Assembly: GCA_035610835.1 (NCBI GenBank)
Contig: CM069456.1
Coordinates: 33,959,359 to 34,023,358 of the forward strand
DNA length: 64,000 nucleotides
Source: Ophiura sarsii
Taxonomy: Eukaryota; Echinodermata; Ophiuroidea; Amphilepidida; Ophiuridae
Direction: 5' to 3'
Shown: piece by piece, positions 37,301-49,300 of the stretch
Numbering within the stretch: position 1 is the first letter of the stretch
Layout of the letters: every line of letters begins with the position of its first letter
The notes under the pieces: model-generated
What the model saw: the letters and a program-made list of their open reading frames with translations, nothing else
What the model was told of the DNA's origin: nothing
The model's database searches: none
Made by a program: the position numbers and the translations under genes

Positions 37301-40300
37301 GGTTTCCTTAATTTGGATTATCCTATAGTCATTAAACCTTTTTTTATTGTAATGATTTAACTATAGTTTATGAAATTTTATGTAAGTTAATTTTGTTACA
37401 AAGGCTAGCCTATGCAACTTTCTTCAAAAATATCCACAACATGTCCTATAAAGTAGGGAACAGCAAAGAATGAAACATTAACTCTAATCTTAACATTTAA
37501 AAGATAACTCAATTCAGGATTGATGTTCCTATTCCCGCGAGCCAACGTGAAGTGTGCTTGATCAATTTCAATTAAAATAGTCGTAATATGATAAAGCATT
37601 ATTGTCGTTTTTAGAATCTCCATCCTTCCTTTCCGTAAATTTAGGAAGCATGACATTTAGGAGATCCGAGTATTTGCTTGTACACATTGATACAATGTTT
37701 GAATCTTATATATTTACATAGAAATTAAGCGGTGTGAAATGGATCAAGTGGTATCATGTGATTTTACCAGGATGTGCACGTATCGCGAGGGACACATCGC
37801 TTCGTTAGACTACCCGACGCGTTATCCGCAACGAAGCTCTTGCACGTGGCATATCATCACGGAATCGGGAACGTTTATTTTACTTTCGTTTATTGAATTT
37901 GACGTACCGTCTCTTGGCAATTGCGATTCCAGCACAGTTATGTTGTACAATGGTAATTCGCACACGGCAAATGCGCCCTTCGCAATTTACTGCAACTCTT
38001 TGCGTCCACCATGGATGATCACCACTGCTTTCAACAGACTTTTCATCCAGCTTACTTCCGGAGCGGAAGAACCAGGATTAGGATTTTACGCTAAATATGA
38101 ACAGAATAGACGCGGTGACAGCCATTCATTGACACCAAATCAAGGTTAGATATAGATGTAATCGCACTATTAGTGACTATCTAATCAAAACTACCATGAC
38201 TACATGGTCCTATTGCATAAAACGTAAGACTTACCTTTAACCCCTAGGTCCACTCTTACCAGCCAGATCCTTTGGGAATATCTCAAGGTTTAGATTTCTC
38301 CATCTTATCTCTGTGTCATCTGTCAATAAATGAACAGTTGTAAGCCAGTTTGATTCGATTTTGATATCATTTGGGTCCTGTGGGAATGTGTGGCGCAGTG
38401 GGTAGAGCGCCGGACTCTTAAAGGTTGTGGGTTCGAGTCTCGCTGTGGTCAACATGTTGTGCTCTTGAGTAAGGCACTTTACCGCAATTACTCCTCTCTA
38501 CCCAGGTGTATTTTGAATGGGTACCGGCATTCTTCAGTGCTGGGAAGGAAATAGACTCGCGGTGGAGGAGGTGTAGCGAGCCCCACACAGCAATATTATA
38601 AAAAGGAGTGAGTCTAGCCCTATCGCTTTGAAAGAGAGATGGGCACTCCGCTCCTGGAATTACATGATCGACCGCCTTTACCTTTACTACAGACGACCCT
38701 GGATAACACAATAAAATGTTCTTAGATCATCTGTAGGAAGATTGTTTAAGAAATGTGTGAGTTGATCTTGATAGACCCTAGATCATATAATTGGACTCTT
38801 CTTTATAACACTCAACTTAGGAATAATGATTTAACATTCGTATTGACTAGGCACAAGAAGAGTTAATAATAAGTTCTCTTAACACTTTCCACGCGGCAGT
38901 CGTCTGCAGACGACATTTCCAAATGTTCATAAAAGGTTTAAATAATCACCATGAGATATGCATTCAAATAAGTATAAACATGCCTAATATTATTCTCGAG
39001 ATAAGACTTTGAAAGTTTGGCAAGATTTCTGAAAAATCTGTTTTGAATATGGTAAAAGTAATAGCCGCGTGGGAAGTGTTAAGATTAACCTTGATGTTAT
39101 GCAATAGGGCAATGGCCCTGGTACGCTTAGCAAATCTACTCAAGTTCCAATAAAACTTAGTCGTTTTTTTAAGGCCGCACTGCTATACCAGTACGTATGG
39201 CCCATACGCATAATTGACGTTTACGTAAATTGTATACGCTTATGTAATATTGTGCTTCACCATACATAATAAAGCACCAATACAAATTTAACCAATACAA
39301 ACATTTCGATAATTCTATAGAATTATCTGCATCGATCTCAGTTCAGTTTATTGCCGTTTGTACGCAATACAAGATATCATTTGGAATATTATCTGCACCC
39401 AATACAGAAGTACATACAAATATACATGGGATTGAGATACACAAATTTGTATGACAGGTTATAATATATTTATCTAGATTAGCTTTATTCCGTTATAACG
39501 CCCTCAACGGATTAAAGCGGATGACAAAATAGTTTAAGAATATAGGAGTTTACATCTAATTGAGATTTATAGACGGGATGACAGGAATGTTTATAAACAA
39601 CAGCAACGGTTGAAGGGACCGGACTGTCGTTACATGCTTGAGGGAACAGAATATGACCACAACACTGTCCACTATGCCTTATTGCCCTTTGTAATGCTTT
39701 GGCGCGAGTTTTAAAAGCACGGGTCCTAAACAAAACTCAAGTTCGCTAATACACGGCAGTAGAATTCACAATTGCTTTTATTGATCTATCATTTATTTCA
39801 GGCGACAGCAGGAACATAACCAGAAATAGGTGTTTTTTAAATCCCAATCTAATAAATAGTTACTATAGAAATCTCAGTATACATACATTGTAGGAAAAAA
39901 TCTTGGAAAATAACAACATGTTAAACGCCAAACCTAATCTACCAACAAGCAACCCGGTATGAGATGTTGTCGAACATTCAGTTGTTGCTTTGATACCAAT
40001 TACTCTACTTTGGATACCATTGAAAGTTACAAATGCCCGGCCTGGATTGAACAAAATCAAATCGTGAGATTTCAATACTTAGCCAATTTGTCAATGTGAA
40101 AGATAACAATTAATTTCAGATCGACTTTGCCCTAGAAATTGGAAAACGTTCAAAGGGAATTGTTACCGGTTGTTTACCTTCAACGGGTCGCTGAATTGGC
40201 TTGAAGCAGAGGAGATGTGTTTATCTGACGAGGCCCATCTTGTGAGCATTCGAGACGGTGACGACATGGAGTTTATTCACTCATTAATTGTGGATCAACT

Positions 40301-43300
40301 CGAGAATCTCGTTGTTCCTCCTATAAAAACGTATATCGGTAAGAACTGTTTAAGTATATTACAAAGAAATTAATTTATCACCGTGAAACAAGTAGGCCTA
40401 ATATTATCAAGAAACTTTAATTTGAAAGTTTGCCGAATTTGTTGATATGGGTTTTTTTTACAAACTAAGAGTTGTCCAAATTGGTGTTCATAATGTTCCC
40501 ATCCCTTAATCTTAGATGATTTATTACCGGCGAAATGTCAAATCACTGGTCCAAAAGTGTTAAGGGATGGGAACATTAGTATGACAAACAAGGATAGCCA
40601 AGTGGTAAAACCGATCCACTTAAGTAATAAATGTCAAGCGGCAAGTATCAATCTGACTTTATCAGAGGGTTGACTAGCTTCCAGGTCAAGTACTGATCAT
40701 TGACGGAACTCGTATCGTTACAGTCTGTAAAAACCCTATGAGTGTATCGTTGCTATTCAAAAATTAAGATGGATATAATCATCGGAAGGCTATATAACAG
40801 AAGTGTGTCCATTGAAAATGTAACTATTCAACTGACGTTGACTGTTTTTTGAACACCCATATATATGTTGTCTAATGAAACATTGAATCTCGTATTTTGC
40901 ATAACGATATACTTGTCGTGTTATTCAACAAGGCCTTGGATTGGAACGAGGCTCATGGAAACATAGTTGGGTTGACGGAAGACCATTAAGCTACACTGAT
41001 TGGATAGCCCCTTTAAGGTACGTAAAATAATATAGGAATTGTGAATATTTTGCCTAATTATTTATTTCCATCTACCAGTTTCATTTGCCTGCATCTCGAC
41101 GAGAGATGTATCTAGTTTTGGTATTTTTTTTAAAAACATGATTGAAATTATGACACGGTTATGTAGTTGTACATACCATACCCTTGATTGAGTCAAAGAC
41201 CAATTACGTCCGTTAAAACGAGTGTTTAAGGCGCATGTTTTACATGACATGATCACTTAAATTTCAAAATAACACACGTACATGAAGTGTTCAAAAGAAG
41301 TAAATCCCCCGCCCCCCTAAAATTAGATCACGTTTGTTGGCATAGCTCCACACACATTTAGACCTTTTGAGTAATTGAAACGCTTATGAAAAGGAAATAC
41401 GCTAGGCTACCCATAGCAATTTGTTTTCTTTTCAATAGCATGTTAACTTTTCCCAAAACAGTCACATTTCCTCAAGATAATGTCTTTAGAAAAAGTGGGT
41501 TTATCCTGTATAAGACAATGCGGAATTAACCTAGCACAAAGTTCTCTATGGACTGATTATAGGATTATACATCTTTTTCCGTAATGAGGACTATACGTGT
41601 CTAACTTATTAATGTCTTACACCCAGGATACACCAAAAAGTGGCACTTTTCAAGATCCTATACAAGGAAGATACAACACTGTTTCCAGTGCTGTTTTAAT
41701 CAAGTTTCTTTATTTTCAATTGTCTCTATAGCTGCTCTGTGTATATGAAATATATTATATGAAATATGTGAATAGTCAACAGAGTCCACAGTTCACGTCA
41801 ATATCTTACCTGCGTTGTTGAAAAGTGCCACCTTTCGGAAATCATTTTAGGGAAATGTGACTGTTTTTGGAAAAGTAAACATGGTATTGACAGCCAAGCG
41901 TTTTCACTTTTTATAAGTGTATCAATCTCCCACAAACGGCTAACTGTGTGTGGAATTATGCAAACAAATCATATATGATCTTGAAAACATCAATTTGGGT
42001 AAATGTGACTATTTTGTAATATAAACACGATATTGAAAAGGAAAAACTGTCTATAGGTTTTTCTTTTCATAAGTGTGTCAATATCTCAAAACGTCCAATT
42101 GTGCGTGGAGTTATTCAAACAAGCGTGATCTAGTTTTTAAGGGGGAGGGCTTACTTCTTTGTACCCCGTAGTCTTAAATAGATAAGTATACTCAAATTGT
42201 AACTTCTCTTTATACGTAAAATAGGATTGTAAATTATTTTACCTTGTTTTAATAGTTATTTGCTTCAAGACACCTTTTATTCCCTCCAGTTACATTTATG
42301 ACATACTTGTCACTTATGAACATTTTCAGTAAATAATAACTGCCAAGGCTTCTGATAATATGACTCGGATCAACATTGCCTCCGGGGAGAGGGCGGGTTT
42401 TTCCGTAATTAGGACAACGTGTGCCAACCTTTTTTTCCTTGATTGTCTGAGTCCTTTGTTAAAAAAAATCATCTGTGTTGAGTCTTTTGGCTATAACATG
42501 AGATTAAACAAAGATTTCTTCACCAGATTTGGAGGATAGGTTATAACATTGGTCACGTGTTCAAATGTTTTGCATCAACGTACTTTTAGGGACCGGTCAT
42601 TTTTATATACGGAGGTATTTTTTTCACCTAAAATGCCCGTGAAACTATAGACCTGACCAGTTATTCAAATTCAGATGGATGTTCGATCTCATATATCATC
42701 AGCTAAACGTTGAGAAAACATATTTCCGTCGTTTATATATATCTCAAGACCAGTATCTATATCTATATATCTTAATACCAGTGTCTATATAACTTAAAAA
42801 TAAAGACCCAACATGAAATATGCCTGTTTTGTTTTGACAATAAATCAAAGTTGTCAAGCCATGCGTCAACCGTAACATTACGCCCATATATAAGAATGAG
42901 TACATCTGCACTCTTTGAATTAACATGATTAAGTATAACAAAACGATACCAAAATCAAGGACATTATAATTCAAGAAATAGAAGACATAATAATGATAGT
43001 GCCGATTAAAACAAATAATGCAAATCATGATTGTTAGAAAAAAGAAGCAACAAATAATTAATTATCGAATAGAAACTTAGACAAGGATTCGAACCCGGGC
43101 AGCGGCGTGCAAGTCTCATATGTTAACCACTACACCAACCGGGCATGTGTGCATGTTATAACTGAATTATACGCTATCAATACTCGTGTATTGTCATCGC
43201 AATGGTGAATCAATATCAACGGTTCACCATAGCAAATCATAAAATGTGCCATTGTTACGAAATACAGAACTGATTTTTCAATGGATAAGGGATTAGAGAA

Positions 43301-46300
43301 CAAACACCGTTCGTATAGACCCTTTTTAAGCAAAGATAAATCACCACATGCCTACCTTTGAACGGTTCACCAGTGCTGAAATAAAAAAAATCTATAGTCA
43401 TTTATGTTTTATTTCAGCAGGATGAACCGTTCAAACATACCGAAGATGCGACGCATTTCTTATAAAAGATAGCCTATTCGTTTCACATTGTCCACTAAGC
43501 ACTAATCCATTGAGAATAAAAGTTTTGCATTTCAAAATAATGAGAAATTTGATGAGTTGTTATGGTGTACCGTTGCAATGATTCACCGCTGCATTAACAA
43601 TGCACGTGTATTGATAGCGTATAATTCAATTACAACATGCACACACACCCGGTTGGTGCAGTGGTTAACATATGAGACTTCCACGCCGCTGCCCCAGTTT
43701 CGGATCCGTGCCCACGCTTCTATTTTTCATCTTCTTGTGTGTGCTTTTAAGCTTATTTCTAAACGATCATAAAGTCCATTTGTTTAGATAATCGGTACGT
43801 TATCTTAGAGTTTTGTCTCCATGGCGCATTATTTGATATATGTGACTTTATTTATTTGCCATAATTTCATATTTTAATGATAAGAACATAACATGTCATT
43901 GTGTCATTAATTGCTATATAGTAATGTTTGCATGAACTATAACAATGGCAAGGCCTAGTATACACCTATAGTCGCACACAATTAACATACAGAGACAGCG
44001 TTAGTAAATAATGACCAGTCCCTAATACACAAAGTGACTTTTCGTTCTTCTATCTTTGTTTGTATTAGCCATTTTGTATGTGGCTTTATTTATTTTGTAA
44101 ATAAATGTTATTATTATTATTTTCCATGATTATATATTTTAATACTAGGAACATAACATGGCATTGTGTCATTAATTGCTATCTTCTGATGATAGTAATG
44201 TTCGCATGAACTATAACAATTGAAAGGCCTATTATAGACATATAGTCGCACATATTTAATATACAGAGAGAGCGTTAGTAATTAATGACTAGTCCTTAAT
44301 ACACTTTTGTCTGACTTTATATGCCGTTTTATCACATGTTGATAGGAAATCAATTTATACATATACGAACTCTAATTGTTCTTCAATATTTTGTTTCATA
44401 TCCATAAAAATAAATTGTAAAAATAACATGTTTTGACGTATATGTTGCTTAAGTATTGACTAACCAATCCCTAAATGACGTAATTGATACTTGTTACTTT
44501 TAGGGAATGTTTACAATATAGCCTAAACAAATTGTGCAAAACCTCATTAGCATTGGACATTTGGTTGTAAAGTTATAGCCACAAAAAAAAAACAGATGGT
44601 GAATTTAGGATTTCACTCAGACAATCATGGAAAAAATAGTTGGCACAACTTATTACAACTATCCCTGTGCTCGCAATTAAGATCAGACTTGGGACATAGC
44701 ACTGTTTAATAGAAAGCAAAATTCTTCCCTTTCTTATATCCCACATAACATTGATCTTCGGCCCACAGTGGGCCCTTATTGGGCCCTTACTATTTCGTCC
44801 AATTTGGCCCGTACTGTGGGCCGAAGATCGATGTTATGGGGATCCTTCCCCACCCCACATCAATCAATGTTGGGGGAACTGCCAAGGCTTCTGATAATAT
44901 GACTCGGATCAACATTGCCTCCGGGGAGAGGGGCGGTTTTTTTCCGTAATTAGGACTAAGTGTGCCAACCTTTTTTTCCATGATTGTAGCTTATGATATT
45001 ATTATCATCATTGTACAGTGTGGAGAGATGGTCAGAACGACAGCCTGATGGCGGTAGACTAGAGTCTTGTGTTATCATCGACTTAGCAAACGTACATTCC
45101 ACGGATCACTGGTACGATGTACCGTGTGTCTCGAATAATGACGCTCATCAATTCATTTGCATGAAACCGAATAATGGTATGATGTGATTGTTTCAATGTT
45201 TTAAGTGAAAGGATGGGCAGGGATATTTATATATACAATGTTCGTTGCTTGATATTAATAGTGTATTAGTATCAGTCTCTAAGAGTTGACGAATTCGAAT
45301 TTCGGGGAAATCCTTGACGGTCTCTAACTTTTTGTCTAAATATCCACATAACACTACAATACTACAAAGCCTTGTCGTATGTTTAAGTGATCCTTTTATA
45401 TATATATATATATATATATATGTATTTTATACCATAGCGAAGGTATAACATTGATGGTTGCCTTGTCATTTTGTTTATTTTATATTCCTATATTGGGTGT
45501 AGTTTTGAATGTTAATTTGATTGGTTTTCAGATGATTTCCCGCCATTACGTACTATATTATGAGACAAAAGTATACATATTTTGGCAGGGCTTGATTTAT
45601 ATCTTCAGTGCGCATGGTCATCGCGTTTATATGTACAATGGCGTCCTACACAAAGTTGCAAGCGTATGCGTTGTGCGTATAACGCAGCGTGGGGTAAGTT
45701 GCCGTGGGTGTGTGATAACACTGCGAGTATAGTGCGGTGGTCATTAACTAAGACCCAGAAATGATACAGCCTGTACATTATGAGACCAAACGCATATAGC
45801 AAATCAGCTAGGAACTAGATGTTATTCTCTAAACTTCATCCCAGTGTTTATTGTTAAATTTACATTATTATTATTTCTTTTTAGGAAGTGATGACGTAGC
45901 AAAACATCCAGTGATCGACTTTGAAGAATCAGGTAAAAAAGATCATCGTAGTATTGCTATTTAGTCTATGAAACTCAATTGGTTTACTATATAACTGACT
46001 AATGTAGTCAGTTTACAATACTTCATAACCTGATCATGTGTCAGATTAGCTTTATTCCGTAAACAGCGCCCCCATTATGGAATAAAGCGCAATAGCACTG
46101 ACAAAAAGAATCTAGGCCATCCAATATTTATAGTGTAGGCTAGTTAGTAGAGTCATTATCTTGGATTCCGTGACCATTTTCTTCCTACCTTAGTTTCTTA
46201 GTGAATTTGTCAACTAGAACCATTTTAAAAGAAAATGAGCTCCCATGCATTTCTCAAAAGTGGCGGGAACATTCTTTTATAGCGCAAATTCCAAAATGGC

Positions 46301-49300
46301 CGCCATACAGGGGCCCAAAATTAAAATGGCTTTAATTAAGCTAAAAAGCACACCAAATTGTTCGGCTGAGCACAATGATTCCGAAAAAGTATAGTTTGCA
46401 CTACTTCCGATGTTTGGTTAACGAGTTATCGGGTAAAACGTAAAAAGGTCATTGACCTTTACATATGGGGTCAAAATTTAAACTTGGTCCGATTTAAAAA
46501 AATGATATCTCAAATTGTTCGTCTGATTGCAAGGATTCCAGAAATGATAGTTTTTACCACCTAAAGTGTCTGTTGTACCTTATAAAGGGGTCAAAAGGTC
46601 AGATTCTATATAGGTCGGTATACCTTGACCTTTTCACCTACACAAAATATTCCCGGTGGTAAAACCCTATTTCTGGAATCCTTGTGATCATACGAACAAT
46701 ATGAGATATTGTTTTTCAAAATCGGAGCAAGTTAAAATGTTGACCCCATATGTAAAGGTCAACGACCTTTTTACGTTTTACCTGATAACTTGTTAACCAA
46801 ACATCGGAAGAAGTGCAAACTATACTTTATAAGACCAGGTTGATAAACTATATAAGACCAGGTTGATAAAACAAATGATCAATATTACGATTATTTCTTG
46901 GACCAAGTGCCGATTTTGGCTGAGTTGGTACCATGTGTAGGGGCAAAGCCACAGTGGTACTAGTCTGCTTCGTATACCGTGTATTTCACTGTCACACAAT
47001 CGAACAACACCCTCGGATACTTCGCCTTGCGAAAACCGCTCCCATCCGAGAACCGACCAATACACTTGTATTTGGTCGGTTCTTATTTGGCCGGTTCTCG
47101 GATGGGAAGTATCAGAGGGTGTTGTTCGATTGTGTGACAGTGAAATTATAAAAGGTATACAAAGTTGACTACAGTGGTACCAACTTCTTCCTAACCATCT
47201 ACGTTAACTAAAAGTGCTTGCTATAGATGGGGTGACATGTGACGTCACACCGGGCAAAACGTGGCTAGTTGCTATTGTTCTTTGCCCGGCAGTTTGCGCA
47301 CGCATCCTGTTTTGTTTAGGACCCGTGCTTTTAAAACTCGCGCCAAAGCATTATAAAGGGCAATACGGCATAGCGGACAGTGTTGTGGCCATATGCTGTT
47401 CCCTCAAGCGTGTATCGACAGTCCAGTCCCTTCGCCCGTTGCGTTTGTTGATAAACATTGGATGTAAACAACGGTCACCTCATCTATACTACATTGTGCA
47501 GCTTCAGGCCACCATCAGAGGTCAAGTGTTATATAGAAGACAAATTACCAAAAATGCTCGGATTGTATATCCGTAATATATAATTATCAAATTGTTCCTG
47601 AGATCATAAGGAGCACAAGTCAAGTTAGGAGCACAAGTCAATGATAGAAGTTAATGTCCAAGTGTACTAGATTTGACCCTACACATGGTATAAAAAATCA
47701 CGTCTGTTAAGGACTAGAATCGATATCATGTACACATGTCATTATTATCTTCAATTATTATCAGTTTTAAATGTTCTTCAATGATTGATTACAGATAGCT
47801 GTCCTAACAATACGGTGATGTGCAACAACGGTGAATGTATGCATAGTGTGTACGCTTGTGAAGAACCTGGACATTGTCTCCCTAAAACACAATGTAATAA
47901 AGGTATGCCAACCTTCAGATTATATCCGCCACATTTTATAGACCAGGATTGGTATAAAATGAAACTCACATACATTATGAAACTCACACACATGATGACA
48001 ATTTTTTTTTAAAGTTTCTCTAAAGCGTTTGAATATCGGAATGTTTCAAAAGTCGTATACAATATCCTTATTTTATATCTTAGTATCGAATCCTTAGAAA
48101 CGGGTAAAGATTGCCTGATGCGGTCACCTATATAGAACAGAAGTTTCAAAATTGACTGTGGAATGTTATAATTTGACAGATTTAATTCCAGATGTGCCCG
48201 ACGACATCTATAACGCTGTAACTTACAACTACACCTACGATATTATTGGTATTGTTCTCAGTTCACTTTTGTGTAAGAAATTGCTTGTTCGATTCGTGAT
48301 GCCTGGAATATGTTATTACTCTGCGTCATCGTTAAGATCTATGCTATACTCATGATAACAGGGCTAATTAACAGCGTATTCATTTTGCAGCTCCACCTTC
48401 GATAGAATAGCAGTTGTTCTTTAGACATGTTTGTTTTGATTTGTACACAGGTACGACAGGTTCCCCATCAAATCTGATTCAAAAGTCGTGTAGGCGAGGA
48501 GAGTTTCAGTGTGAGCGTAGTGGGGAGTGCATCTCGATTTCATTCTTGTGTGATTTCGTTGCGCAGTGTGAGGACAATTCCGATGAAGAATTGTGCGGTA
48601 TGTATAGATACTCTGCTCAAAATTTGCGAAAAAGATGCCGTAATTATCTCTCCAATCACATCTATCGCTGTACGGTATGCAGCAGGAATTTGGGCACTTA
48701 ACGGTACCACTTGCACAGGTGAAGTTATCTGGATATAATTAAAAGTATTCAGCATAATAACACTTTGTTTGATATGTTATTAACAGGATTTAGCAGATCC
48801 TGTCTATGTGCCTTGTATTGTAAACTAGAGCCAAAAATAATCTACGCGTACGCATTTGATTTTGACATTATAAAACATAATAGATTTAACTGGAAGTTGC
48901 GTCTATAAAAAATATTAACCTTTAAAGAAACTTTTGCATGGGGGATATTATTTTAAAGCTTTAATTATTTTTGCCCTTGTTTACCATCCTTCACAACTAT
49001 CCACCTCGTGGTTTGTATGATATATACTTGTACGGAAATATTAAATCTAAAGGGTCAAACTTGTTTACATTTGTTAGCGCGATTTATTTTTGAAATTAAA
49101 GTACTATTTACGGAATAAAGCTAAACTGCCAAATACGTACAGATTAAATGCGTTACCTTAGTCGTATAATTGTCTTATACATTGTATCTGATGGCCACTC
49201 ATAAAAATGTGCAGTTTATGTCACTTTCTCCATTACCATGCTAGCCTTTCCTTAAACATTAATATACAAATGTCAGGAAAACGTGTACTTTAGATCCCAG

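Larger units (their letters stand above)
42338..44988 (+). repeat. Pair of about 110-bp direct repeats in intron 14
   Basis: Near-identical stretches at 42338-42446 and 44877-44988 share AACTGCCAAGGCTTCTGATA through CCAACCTTTTTTTCC. The right copy ends 30 bp before the acceptor of exon 15 and supplies the pyrimidine-rich stretch upstream of it. Confidence 0.65.

Noticed and set aside
47214..47576. 120-codon open frame
   Set aside because: It overlaps a TIR element present in three copies and has no recognisable protein features.
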